From Clostridium moniliforme (GTDB lineage: Bacteria; Bacillota; Clostridia; Clostridiales; Clostridiaceae): 64,000 nt of DNA. A program made the translations under genes and the position numbers. Under the pieces are notes generated by a model. It searched no databases and had not been told where the DNA came from. It was given only the letters and a program-made list of their open reading frames with translations. Positions 54,346 to 63,505 of this stretch are shown piece after piece (positions within the stretch are counted from its first letter, which is position 1; each line of letters opens with the position of its first letter). Location: assembly GCF_017873235.1 (NCBI RefSeq), contig NZ_JAGGJZ010000001.1:248001-312000 (forward strand), given 5' to 3'.

Positions 54346-57300
54346 TTATTTTGAAGCTAGTTTCTTATAGTTTTCTAATCTTTCCATAGCATCATTATAT
54401 GTCTTTTCAAATAATGCTTCTGCAGCTTCTGGGAATGACTTAGCAAGAGATGCATATCTAACTTCTCCCATTAAGAATTCTCTAAAATCTCCTTTTGGTT
54501 CTTTTGAATCTAAAGTAAATGGATTCTTACCTGTTCCCTTTAATTCTGGATTATATCTATATAAACTCCAATATCCACAATCAACTGCTCTCTTAGCTTC
54601 TAATTGGCTATTACCCATTCCAAGCTTAATACCATGGTTAATACATGGAGCATAACCTATAATTAATGATGGTCCATCATAATTTTCAGCTTCTGCTATA
54701 GCCTTAAGAGTTTGATTCTTATCAGCTCCCATTGAAACTTGTGCAACATATACATAACCATAACTCATTGCAATCATACCAAGGTCTTTCTTCTTAGTTT
54801 TCTTACCTGATGCTGCAAATTTAGCAACAGCTGCTGTTGGAGTTGCTTTTGATGATTGTCCACCAGTATTTGAATAAACTTCTGTATCAAATACAAATAT
54901 ATTTACATTTTCTCCAGATGCAAGTACATGGTCTACTCCACCAAACCCTATATCATAAGACCATCCATCTCCACCAAATATCCATTGTGATGGTCTTATT
55001 AAGAAATCTTTTTCTTCTAGTATTTCTTTTGCAAGTTTATTATCTAATTTTTCTAAAGCATTTATTACTCTATCTGCCCTTTCTCTAGTTCCTGCTCCTT
55101 CTTCTACGTGTTCTACAAAGTCTCTAAGAGCTTCTCTTGCTTCTCCTTCTTCTAATGATTCTATAAGTTCATTTGATTTTTCAACTAATCTTTCTCTTAT
55201 AGCTTTTGCTCCTAAGAACATTCCAAGTCCGAATTCAGCATTATCTTCAAATAATGAGTTAGCCCAAGCAGGACCATATCCCTTATGATTAGTTGTGTAT
55301 GGAGTTGAATGTGCAGAACCTGCCCAAATTGATGAACATCCAGTAGCATTAGCTATTATCATTCTATCTCCAAATAATTGAGTTATAAGTTTAGCATATG
55401 GAGTTTCTCCACATCCTGCACAAGCTCCTGAGAATTCAAGTAATGGTTGTTCAAATTGGCTACCCTTAACTGTATTTTTATTCATAGGATTTTCTTTTGG
55501 TTTAACACTCTCAACTACATAATCCCAATTAGGAATTTCAACTTCTTGAGTATAAGCTGGTTTCATAACTAAAGCCTTTCCTGGTGCTGGACAAACTTGA
55601 GCACAATTTCCACAACCAGTACAATCAAGTGGATCTACTTGAATTGTGAAATTCATTTGTTCAGATGTTTTTAAGCCTTTAGCAGCTACTGACTTAAATC
55701 CTTCTGGTGCATTTTCCTTTTCTTTTTCATTTAATAAGAATGGTCTTATTGCAGCATGTGGACATACGTATGAACATTGATTACATTGTATACATTTATC
55801 CTTATCCCATTCTGGTACATTTATAGCTATTCCTCTTTTTTCAAAGGCAGCTGTTCCAGGTTCAAAAGTACCATCTTCCATTCCATTAAATGCTGATATT
55901 GGTAAATCGTATCCTTCTAATTTATTAATAGGATCAACAATTCTCTTTACAAATTCTGTTCTTGATTTTTCATCTTTTTTAGCTTCGCATTTAGCATCTT
56001 TCCATTCTTCTGGAACTTTTATTTCAATTACTGATTCTATTCCTTTATCAATTGCAGCATTATTCATATCAACAACCTTTTGTCCTTTTTTGCCATATGA
56101 AGTTACAACTGCATCTTTTAAGTATTTAACTGCATCTTCTACAGGAATAATATTAGCTAATTTAAAGAATGCTGATTGCATTATCATATTAATTCTTCCA
56201 CCAAGACCAATTTCTTGTGCTATCTTAACAGCATTTAAAGTGTAGAATTTAATATTATTTTTAGCTATATATCTCTTATATGAAGCTGGTAAATGCTTAT
56301 CTATTTCTTCTGGAGTCCAAATTGTATTTAATAAGAAGGTTCCATTTTTCTTTAATCCTTCTAAAACATTATATTTATGAACATATGCTTGATTATGGCA
56401 AGCAACAAAATCAGCTTTATCTATTAGATAAGGTGATTTAATTGGAGTTTTACCAAATCTTAAATGTGATACTGTAACTCCTCCAGACTTCTTAGAATCG
56501 TATGAGAAATATCCTTGAGCATACATGTCTGTATGGTCTCCAATAATCTTAATAGCACTCTTATTTGCACCAACAGTACCATCTGATCCAAGTCCCCAGA
56601 ACTTACAAGCAACTGTTCCTTCTTTAGTTGCATCTATATCTTCATAAACTTCTAATGAAGTATTAGTTACATCATCAATTATTCCTAAAGTAAATTTATC
56701 CTTTGGTTCATCCTTAGCTAAATTATCATATATTGCTGCAATATGACTTGGTGTTGGATCTTTTGATCCTAATCCATATCTACCAGCAATAATTAAAGGA
56801 GCATCTTTTTCATTTGCATATGCACTTAAAACATCTAAGTATAATGGTTCTCCATTACATCCAGGCTCTTTAGTTTTATCTAAAGCAGCTATTTTCTTAA
56901 CTGTAGATGGAATAGCTTTCTTTAATTTTTCAGCATCAAATGGTCTATAAAGTCTTACTTTAACAACACCAACTTTTTGTCCATGTGCATTTAAGTAATC
57001 TACTGTTTCTTCACATACATCTATACATGATCCCATGGTAACAATTACTCTATCTGCATCCTTTGCACCATAATAATCAAAGCAATGATATTCTCTTCCA
57101 GTTAGTTTTGTAATTTCAGCCATATAACCTTCAACAATATCAGGTACAGCATTATAAAATTTATTTACAGCTTCTCTTTGTTGGAAATAAACATCTGAGT
57201 TTTCAGCAGTACCTCTAGTTACTGGATGATTTGGACTTAAGGCTCTTTGTCTAAATTCTTTTAAGGCTTTCATATCAATTAATGATTTTAAGTCTTCTTG

Positions 57301-57858
57301 CTCTAATACTTCAATCTTTTGTATTTCATGAGAAGTTCTAAATCCATCAAAAAAACTTAAGAAAGGTACTCTTGATTTAATAGCTGATAAATGTGCTACT
57401 GCTGATAAATCCATTATTTCTTGAACTGATCCTTCAGCAAGTATTGCAAAACCAGTTTGTCTTGTTGCCATAACATCTTGGTGATCTCCAAATATACTTA
57501 AAGCTGCAGCTCCAAGTGATCTAGCAGCTACATGAAATACTCCAGAAAGTAATTCACCAGCAATTTTATACATATTAGGAATCATTAATAATAAACCTTG
57601 TGATGCAGTATAAGTTGTAGTTAATGCACCAGCTTGTAATGATCCATGAACTGCACCAGCTGCTCCTCCTTCTGATTGTAACTCAACAATCTTAACAGGT
57701 TGTCCAAATATATTTTTTCTTCCTTGTGCTGCCCACTCATCAACATGTTCAGCCATTGGTGATGATGGTGTTATAGGATAGATTGCTGCAACTTCAGTAA
57801 ACTCATAAGATATATGAGCTGCTGCAGTATTACCATCCATAGTCTTCATTTTTCTCAT
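54346..57858 (-). CDS. nifJ: Pyruvate:ferredoxin (flavodoxin) oxidoreductase
   Basis: This 1170-residue enzyme oxidises pyruvate to acetyl-CoA and CO2, reducing ferredoxin: the central fermentation step. Domains in order are the N-terminal pyrimidine-binding region (YPITPSSPMAEHVDEWA), the gamma domain, a two-cluster ferredoxin domain (CIQCNQCSYVCPHA near 685 and CTGCGNCAQVCPAPGK near 740), and a TPP-binding domain (GACAGCGETPY; GDGWSYDIGFGGVDHV; SNTGGQSSK). Full length for single-chain PFOR. Codon use is tidier and the GC content higher than in neighbours, as expected for a highly expressed gene. A perfect cre site lies 120 bases upstream. Confidence 0.97.
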   Translation of the reverse strand: MRKMKTMDGNTAAAHISYEFTEVAAIYPITPSSPMAEHVDEWAAQGRKNIFGQPVKIVELQSEGGAAGAVHGSLQAGALTTTYTASQGLLLMIPNMYKIAGELLSGVFHVAARSLGAAALSIFGDHQDVMATRQTGFAILAEGSVQEIMDLSAVAHLSAIKSRVPFLSFFDGFRTSHEIQKIEVLEQEDLKSLIDMKALKEFRQRALSPNHPVTRGTAENSDVYFQQREAVNKFYNAVPDIVEGYMAEITKLTGREYHCFDYYGAKDADRVIVTMGSCIDVCEETVDYLNAHGQKVGVVKVRLYRPFDAEKLKKAIPSTVKKIAALDKTKEPGCNGEPLYLDVLSAYANEKDAPLIIAGRYGLGSKDPTPSHIAAIYDNLAKDEPKDKFTLGIIDDVTNTSLEVYEDIDATKEGTVACKFWGLGSDGTVGANKSAIKIIGDHTDMYAQGYFSYDSKKSGGVTVSHLRFGKTPIKSPYLIDKADFVACHNQAYVHKYNVLEGLKKNGTFLLNTIWTPEEIDKHLPASYKRYIAKNNIKFYTLNAVKIAQEIGLGGRINMIMQSAFFKLANIIPVEDAVKYLKDAVVTSYGKKGQKVVDMNNAAIDKGIESVIEIKVPEEWKDAKCEAKKDEKSRTEFVKRIVDPINKLEGYDLPISAFNGMEDGTFEPGTAAFEKRGIAINVPEWDKDKCIQCNQCSYVCPHAAIRPFLLNEKEKENAPEGFKSVAAKGLKTSEQMNFTIQVDPLDCTGCGNCAQVCPAPGKALVMKPAYTQEVEIPNWDYVVESVKPKENPMNKNTVKGSQFEQPLLEFSGACAGCGETPYAKLITQLFGDRMIIANATGCSSIWAGSAHSTPYTTNHKGYGPAWANSLFEDNAEFGLGMFLGAKAIRERLVEKSNELIESLEEGEAREALRDFVEHVEEGAGTRERADRVINALEKLDNKLAKEILEEKDFLIRPSQWIFGGDGWSYDIGFGGVDHVLASGENVNIFVFDTEVYSNTGGQSSKATPTAAVAKFAASGKKTKKKDLGMIAMSYGYVYVAQVSMGADKNQTLKAIAEAENYDGPSLIIGYAPCINHGIKLGMGNSQLEAKRAVDCGYWSLYRYNPELKGTGKNPFTLDSKEPKGDFREFLMGEVRYASLAKSFPEAAEALFEKTYNDAMERLENYKKLASK

Positions 57859-57978
57859 AATACAATCCCTCTTTTCTAAATTTAACTTTTATAGATAAAA
57901 GCTAAAATGCCTTCTATATTCTATTATAGAATAATAAAATCAATTTTTTCTTTTTATAACATTATTTAAAAAATTATT

Positions 57979-57993
57979 TTGAAAACGTTAACA
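57979..57993. promoter_or_regulatory. cre site (CcpA operator) upstream of nifJ
   Basis: TTGAAAACGTTAACA matches the catabolite-responsive element consensus WTGNAANCGNWNNCA at all positions. It lies about 120 bases upstream of the nifJ ATG and upstream of the likely promoter. At such positions CcpA activates overflow-metabolism genes (as with ackA in Bacillus). An AT-rich inverted repeat around TTAACAA follows. Confidence 0.75.
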
Positions 57994-58024
57994 ATTTAAC
58001 TTGTTGTTAATATTTAATTTATAT

Positions 58025-58066
58025 AAAAAAAGGAGCTAAAAAGAAGAATCTTTTCAGTTCCTTAAA
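58025..58066 (-). terminator. Terminator after the GH25 lysozyme gene
   Basis: AAGGAACTGAAAAG and CTTTTTAGCTCCTT form a 14-bp stem with one mismatch and one G-U pair on the minus strand, followed by a run of seven T. Confidence 0.7.
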
Positions 58067-58108
58067 ATTTTAGATATCTTTATATAATATTTTAAATTAA
58101 ATTATAAT

Positions 58109-59083
58109 CTATTTCTTAAATAATACCTTCCACGTATCTTTTCCGACTATTCCATCAATCTTTAATTTATTTTTCTTTTGTAATTCTTTAATTGCTTTTT
58201 CTGTTTTATCCCCAAAAATTCCGTCAACCTTTAACTTATACCCAAGAGCAGTTAACCTCTTCTGAATTATTTTTGTAATGTTTCCTTTAGCTCCTAAAGA
58301 AACATTAATACATTTCTTCAATGTATTAGATCCAAAATAACCGTCAACTTTTAAGTTAGCTTTAAATTGTTTGTTAAGCTCCATTTGTAAGTCAGATACA
58401 ATTGGACCACATATAGAAAGTTGCCATAATTCTTTTTTAGTGCTGGAGCTATTACTATTAGAGCTGGAGCTATTAGATTTTTTTATAAATATTCCTTCGG
58501 TAAATTCGTTTAAATCACAATAACCAGTAATGCCATTAATCTTTCCTTTATCCGTATATTGAAAGCCTACCCAGTCTTTCCATATTCCATTATTACTAGG
58601 CGTATTCACGCCGTAATGAGCTATCCAAAGAGGATAGCTTTTTAACCTACTATCTAATTTAGATTTAGCAAAGAATGTATAAGTATATACAATACACTCA
58701 TAACCACTTAAAGCTTTAAACTCCTTTAAAAATTCCAAACATCTATTTGTTACTTCTGTTTTACCTCTTCCCATTGTTTCTCTTTCTATATCAAGAACGG
58801 GGATAATATGAAATTTTTTGTCTTTAATTGCACTCCAAAAATCTCTTGCCTGTTCCTTCGGGCTTGTTTTATCACTCATAAAGTGATAAAAGCCTATTTT
58901 AAGCCCTTCTTTACTTGCTCCTACATAATGTTCATTTAATCTCTTATCAACGAAATTTACCCCTTCTGTGGCTTTTATAATGACTACTTTTATGCCTTCT
59001 TTCTTAACACTTGCAAAGTTTATATTATTTTGCCAGGCACTAATATCTAAGCCTTTAATATTATTTTTATATCTTCCTTTCAT
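58109..59083 (-). CDS. GH25 lysozyme (autolysin) with C-terminal peptidoglycan-binding repeats
   Basis: The 324-residue muramidase has a GH25 domain in residues 1-205 (GLDISAWQ with the substrate Asp, PVLDIE with catalytic Asp/Glu, GFYHFM, GFQYTDKGKINGI). Two PG_binding_1 repeats follow, each with the KVDGxFGxxT motif (about 225-270 and 275-322). The size and layout match the autolytic lysozyme of C. acetobutylicum. There is no signal peptide, as is common for phage-type endolysins that leave through a holin. No phage genes are nearby, so a chromosomal autolysin or a relic is likely. The ATG at 59083 follows GAGGTG. Confidence 0.92.
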   Translation of the reverse strand: MKGRYKNNIKGLDISAWQNNINFASVKKEGIKVVIIKATEGVNFVDKRLNEHYVGASKEGLKIGFYHFMSDKTSPKEQARDFWSAIKDKKFHIIPVLDIERETMGRGKTEVTNRCLEFLKEFKALSGYECIVYTYTFFAKSKLDSRLKSYPLWIAHYGVNTPSNNGIWKDWVGFQYTDKGKINGITGYCDLNEFTEGIFIKKSNSSSSNSNSSSTKKELWQLSICGPIVSDLQMELNKQFKANLKVDGYFGSNTLKKCINVSLGAKGNITKIIQKRLTALGYKLKVDGIFGDKTEKAIKELQKKNKLKIDGIVGKDTWKVLFKK

Positions 59084-59172
59084 TAAAAACACCTCTAATA
59101 AATAATATATTTATTAGAAATAATGTGATACATTATTTCATTTTCGTATATTATATATGCACTTAGATATTT

Positions 59173-59796
59173 TTAATAAATTCTATTATTATTTTCTTTT
59201 AATTCTAAATAAAAGTTTGTTTCTGTTATTCCTTGATATGGTACTACCCATAATGCACCTATTCCTAGAGTTAAAATTGATAATATCCACCAACCAATAA
59301 AACTTAGTTGTAACATAAAATAATCCCATTTATATCCTTTCATTAATTCTCTGCTTTCTGATAAACATTGAATTATAGATTTTTCTTTATCATCACTTAA
59401 AATATAATAAGCTTGTGAAAACATAATTGCTACTATAATTCCAGGAATTATAAAAAATATTGTTGCTAAAGATATACAAATTCCTAATAATATATATAAT
59501 CCTAAAGTTTTTAAATAAATATCAAAATTAGAAAATAAATCTTTTATACTTAATTCCTTACCTCTTACAAGATTTAATGAAAATTTGCTTATTCCAACTG
59601 TAATAAGACCACCAAGTAAAAATGCTACTGCATTTATAAAAAATGACAATTTATAAATACCAAAATTATCTCCTACATCTTTAGGAATATTTGTACTTAT
59701 TATCAAGCTATAAATTAAAAATGTTACAATTGCTATTCCCCATTTTCCCCTTAATTGCATTCTTGCACGATTTTTTAATTCACTTATACTACTCAT
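59173..59796 (-). CDS. DUF975-family membrane protein
   Basis: The 207-residue protein begins MSSISELKNRARMQLRGKWG, the conserved start of DUF975 membrane proteins, followed by five to six helices with a glycine-rich GGLITVGISKFSLNLVRG segment. The function is unknown. The ATG at 59796 follows GGAGG at eight bases. Five more codons in the same frame upstream cover the ribosome site and are not used. It is a stand-alone gene with no visible link to the neighbouring lysozyme gene. Confidence 0.85.
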   Translation of the reverse strand: MSSISELKNRARMQLRGKWGIAIVTFLIYSLIISTNIPKDVGDNFGIYKLSFFINAVAFLLGGLITVGISKFSLNLVRGKELSIKDLFSNFDIYLKTLGLYILLGICISLATIFFIIPGIIVAIMFSQAYYILSDDKEKSIIQCLSESRELMKGYKWDYFMLQLSFIGWWILSILTLGIGALWVVPYQGITETNFYLELKENNNRIY

Positions 59797-59974
59797 AGAT
59801 ATCTCCTCCAATTACTGTTTATTATTTATAGTATATTTTAATTATACAATATATCAATTATATAATAAAGTATTAATTAACTCTTTTTGTATTATTAATT
59901 ATTTCTTAACATATTATCATTTAACCTTACTGCTATATTTTATTATTCCATAATATATAAAATACTATTTAAGC

Positions 59975-60030
59975 TTAAAACAAAAAACTATGAAATCATA
60001 TATAAACATAATTTCATAGTTTTTTGCTTA
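59975..60030 (-). terminator. Terminator after the YhiM-like gene
   Basis: AAAAACTATGAAAT pairs with ATTTCATAGTTTTT, with a short AAGC/GCTT extension, around a 14-base loop. T runs flank it. Confidence 0.75.
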
Positions 60031-60074
60031 AATTTAATATTAAATATTTAATAAAAGTTTATGTTTTAATATAT

Positions 60075-61130
60075 CTATGAAGATGTTCCACTTTCTAATA
60101 TTGATACTATTGAAAACAAAGTGAAACATACTGCTCCTAATCCAACCATAACACGTGCTGGTATAAAATAAGCTGGATTAAATAATGCAGCTTCAAACAA
60201 AAATGCTCCTATAAATAAGCAAGAAAGTGCTGTTACTACTGGTATTATTGGTATTCTCTTTGCTAAATCGCATTTGTTACGCCATACTAATGCAAGTAAT
60301 ACTACCTTACTTGAAATACTATAACATATAAGACCTAACCCAATTAAAACAAACCCTGGAGCTATAAGTGCTTCATTATTACAAGTAATTAATGTTACTA
60401 TCCCCCATATTATATCTATACTTCCCATTAACAATACAATCTTTGACCATGTCCATCTTTCTTTATTTTTGAAAGTATTTTGAATTTGTTTTACAATACT
60501 AACTACTAACGAAATAAGACTTACACATATTAATGATATTCCAATTAAAACATGAGCTGCAATAGAATTAGGAACTGAAGATGAACTAAACATAAGATAA
60601 AATCCCCTAGTTAATCCAGCTAGTGAGCATATAATTGGAACTGAAATTAAAACCTTACCTTGTTTATCTTTAAAAGCTCCTTTTGGAATTTCACCTTCTT
60701 TTAAATTTGCAGAATTTTTTGGTATAAGAAGAAACTTAGTTGATGCTGTTGCTACAGTAGAAATGCAACAGGCTATTAATCCAATACCAAAAATAATATT
60801 TCCTGATACAAAATATGGTGGTTTATTTTTATAAATTGTCCAAAAATAAATCCCTACAATTGCTGTTGTAACTCCAACTGTATAACCTATTAGAGGTAAA
60901 ATAAATTTATAAAAATTATTATATTTCTTTATTAACTGTCTAATTATAGTTGCAGCTGTTGTAAATAATGCAATGCATATTGCTGTTAATGCAATTAAAA
61001 CATGACTTGCAACAATATACTGAGTTCCAACTGTTTGCTCTAATTTATCTACATAAAATCCATAACCTAAACATATAGCTCCCATAAGTAAAGGAACTAA
61101 ACGAAAGAATATACTCATATAAATATTCAT
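60075..61130 (-). CDS. YhiM-like inner membrane protein (DUF2776)
   Basis: The 351-residue protein has ten or so membrane helices and resembles E. coli YhiM (DUF2776), especially its N-terminus with LVPLLMGAICLGYGFYVD and LFTTAATIIRQL. YhiM is reported to matter for acid or membrane stress, but its activity is not known. Five related two-helix units can be seen, each with a motif like SHVLIALTAICIALFT (the versions at about residues 45, 117, 192, 262 and 325 vary), so the protein arose by internal duplication. The ATG at 61130 follows GGAGG. Confidence 0.75.
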   Translation of the reverse strand: MNIYMSIFFRLVPLLMGAICLGYGFYVDKLEQTVGTQYIVASHVLIALTAICIALFTTAATIIRQLIKKYNNFYKFILPLIGYTVGVTTAIVGIYFWTIYKNKPPYFVSGNIIFGIGLIACCISTVATASTKFLLIPKNSANLKEGEIPKGAFKDKQGKVLISVPIICSLAGLTRGFYLMFSSSSVPNSIAAHVLIGISLICVSLISLVVSIVKQIQNTFKNKERWTWSKIVLLMGSIDIIWGIVTLITCNNEALIAPGFVLIGLGLICYSISSKVVLLALVWRNKCDLAKRIPIIPVVTALSCLFIGAFLFEAALFNPAYFIPARVMVGLGAVCFTLFSIVSILESGTSS

Positions 61131-61300
61131 GACTTTTCCTCCAATTAACAATATTCTAAATTTTTATGTTAATTTTAGTGCTAAAACAAATATAAGTCAA
61201 AGAATAAACAATGAAAGATTTTAATTTTTAAATAAACTATTTTTGAAAACATGTAAATTTTTCATATATGAATTTATTTATATATATTTTTTAATTTATA

Positions 61301-61735
61301 TTACTTTATTATAAAAGTATATTTTACATAATCCTCTTTTTCTTCCTCTATTTTAAAACCTAAAGATTTAAATATTTTAGTTGATTGTATGTTATTTTTA
61401 TAAACAAAAGCACTTAATCTATTTATTTCATCTATATTTTCTTTAGTAAAGTCTACCAAATACTTTACTAACTTCTTTCCATACCCTTTTCCTCTTTCTT
61501 CTTTATCTACACAATAATTAATTATACCTTCATCTCCTACTGCATCATAACAAATCTGTCCAATAGGAAATAAATCTTCTTCTAAAATAAATAATTTATC
61601 TATTCTATCATCAAACCAACTATTAAATTCTTCTAAAGTCATTTTCTTTCTATAGCGTGAAAACTTTATTACATCCTCATCATTAATCCATTTAAAAAGT
61701 ATATCAAAATCCTCTAAATTTCCTCTTCTTATCAT
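61301..61735 (-). CDS. GNAT-family N-acetyltransferase
   Basis: The 144-residue protein has the GNAT acetyl-CoA-binding motif EERGKGYGKKLV near residue 82. The conserved strand/helix pattern ends in KNNIQSTKIFKSLGFK. The acceptor is not predictable. Sequence feel is closest to the RimJ/PseH-like group that modifies small amines or protein N-termini. There is no recognised partner. The ATG at 61735 has AGGAGTT upstream. It is an isolated gene in an AT-rich stretch. Confidence 0.85.
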   Translation of the reverse strand: MIRRGNLEDFDILFKWINDEDVIKFSRYRKKMTLEEFNSWFDDRIDKLFILEEDLFPIGQICYDAVGDEGIINYCVDKEERGKGYGKKLVKYLVDFTKENIDEINRLSAFVYKNNIQSTKIFKSLGFKIEEEKEDYVKYTFIIK

Positions 61736-61961
61736 AATTTAAACTCCTAGTCTTTATAAATTATTATTATATATTAGTATACATAATAATAATTATAAAA
61801 AAAATTGTTATGACTTACAACTAATATAATTGTTAGTATTTTATATATAATAACTTTTGTTTAATTTTTCATTATTTTTGTAAACATAAAATTTGATATT
61901 TATAAAAGTTAGTTATATACTTTTTGTTATATTAAAATAATTAAATTTATAAGGAGGATTT

Positions 61962-62804
61962 ATGCCTAGTTTAATATTAGAAGGAGGTACCTTTAGACCA
62001 ATATTTAGTGCTGGTATAATGGATGCTCTATTAGATAATAATATAATGTTTCCATATTGTATTGGGGTTTCAGCAGGTATTGCAAATGCTTTTTCTTATT
62101 TTTCCAATCAGAAGGGAAGAAATATTGATATTTTAGAAAATTATAGAAATGATAGTAGATATTTAAGTTTAAGAAATTTTTTAAAATGTAAAAGTATTTT
62201 TGGGTTAGATTTTGTTTTTGATGAGATACCTAATAAATTACTTCCTTATGATAACAAAGCTCTTTGTAATTATAAAGGTAAAATTTTAGTTGGTGTAACT
62301 AATGCTAAAAACGGTAAAACAGAATATTTAGATGGCAAAAAAATTGATAATAAAAATACTATGCTTAGAGCAACATGTGCAATACCCCTTTTCTTTCCAC
62401 CTATTAAAATAAATAATAATTTTTATTATGATGGAGGACTATGTGATCCTATTCCTATAAGAAAGGCTATTGAAGATGGTAATGATAAACATCTAATTAT
62501 ACTTACAAGACCTAAAAGTTATAGAAAAAAATTAGGTCGTGGAAATATTTTAGCTGCAAAATTAGTAGGAAGAAAATACTCTAACTTAAAAAATGCCTTT
62601 CTAACTCGTCATGAACTATATAATAAAACAGTAAGGTATTGTGAAAAACTAGAACAAGAAGGTAAAGCAATTATTTTAAGACCATCTGAAGATCAAGCAA
62701 TTAATAGCTTTGAAAAAGATATAACTAAACTTAAAGAAGCTTATAAAAATGGTTATGATCTTGCTATAAAAAGATTAGATGACATAAAATCTTTATTTAA
62801 CTAA
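61962..62804 (+). CDS. Patatin-like phospholipase
   Basis: The 280-residue hydrolase has the patatin hallmarks: an oxyanion loop EGGTFRP at residues 7-13, nucleophile motif GVSAG (Ser37), and the Asp of the dyad in YYDGGLCDP near 150. It has no signal peptide and is probably a cytoplasmic lipid acyl hydrolase acting on phospholipid or acylated substrates. This is the YjjU-like bacterial branch. AAGGAGG precedes the ATG. It is a single gene convergent with msrB. Confidence 0.9.
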   Translation: MPSLILEGGTFRPIFSAGIMDALLDNNIMFPYCIGVSAGIANAFSYFSNQKGRNIDILENYRNDSRYLSLRNFLKCKSIFGLDFVFDEIPNKLLPYDNKALCNYKGKILVGVTNAKNGKTEYLDGKKIDNKNTMLRATCAIPLFFPPIKINNNFYYDGGLCDPIPIRKAIEDGNDKHLIILTRPKSYRKKLGRGNILAAKLVGRKYSNLKNAFLTRHELYNKTVRYCEKLEQEGKAIILRPSEDQAINSFEKDITKLKEAYKNGYDLAIKRLDDIKSLFN

Positions 62805-62820
62805 AATTATATTTTTAGTT

Positions 62821-62886
62821 AAAAAGCAAAATAATAAACATCAAAGAAATATTTTAAATTCCTAAGAGTTTATTATTTTGCTTTTA
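62821..62886. terminator. Convergent hairpin, copy B of the repeated motif
   Basis: AAAAAGCAAAATAATAAA pairs with TTTATTATTTTGCTTTT around a loop of about 30 bases, between the patatin gene and the convergent msrB. Its arms match the hairpin at 16221-16303 apart from two extra bases there. Confidence 0.65.
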
Positions 62887-62913
62887 TATTTAAATTTATA
62901 TTTTATTAAATCT

Positions 62914-63360
62914 CTATTTTATTAAATCTATATACTCACCATAGCCTTCACTTTCCATATCTTCTTTTCTTATAAATTTTAAAGCTGCAGAGTTTATACA
63001 ATATCTTAATCCACCAAGTTCTTCAGGTCCATCTGTAAATACATGTCCAAGATGAGAATCTGAATTTTTAGTTCTTACTTCTATTCTATCCATATTAAAA
63101 CTCGTGTCTCTCTTTTCATTTAATAGGCTCCTATCAATTGGTTTAGAAAATGCTGGCCATCCACATCCTGAATCAAATTTATCACTAGATACAAATAATG
63201 GCTCCCCACTAGTTATATCAACATAAATTCCTTCCTTAAAATTATCCCAGTAATCATTGCCAAAAGGAGGCTCTGTTCCATTTTCCTGTGTAATTTTATA
63301 TTGTAAATTTGAGAGTTCCTCTTTTAATTGTCTTTTACTTAATTTTTTATATTTTTTCAT
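62914..63360 (-). CDS. msrB: Peptide-methionine (R)-S-oxide reductase
   Basis: The 148-residue MsrB reduces R-methionine sulfoxide in oxidised proteins. Motifs are [29 protein letters not shown] and [11 protein letters not shown], with the catalytic Cys in the last. The two-CxxC structural zinc site of many MsrB proteins is absent. The Cys in SGCGWPAF is the probable resolving Cys. The ATG at 63360 follows AGAGGGATGATT. A methionine two codons earlier lies too close to the ribosome site. Together with AhpD-like and GshF it suggests regular exposure to oxidants. Confidence 0.93.
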   Translation of the reverse strand: MKKYKKLSKRQLKEELSNLQYKITQENGTEPPFGNDYWDNFKEGIYVDITSGEPLFVSSDKFDSGCGWPAFSKPIDRSLLNEKRDTSFNMDRIEVRTKNSDSHLGHVFTDGPEELGGLRYCINSAALKFIRKEDMESEGYGEYIDLIK

Positions 63361-63505
63361 AATCATCCCTCTTTAAAATTTTATATTAAATGTTTATAAC
63401 TATATTTTACCCTATAATCTATGTTGTTATAACTAAAATTTATTATATCTTTTGCTACATAAATATAAAATTTAAAGATCTGTATAATTTTATATTTAAA
63501 ACTTA

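Noticed and set aside
58109-59083. GH25 lysozyme as part of a prophage
   Set aside because: No holin, integrase, structural or replication genes lie on either side.
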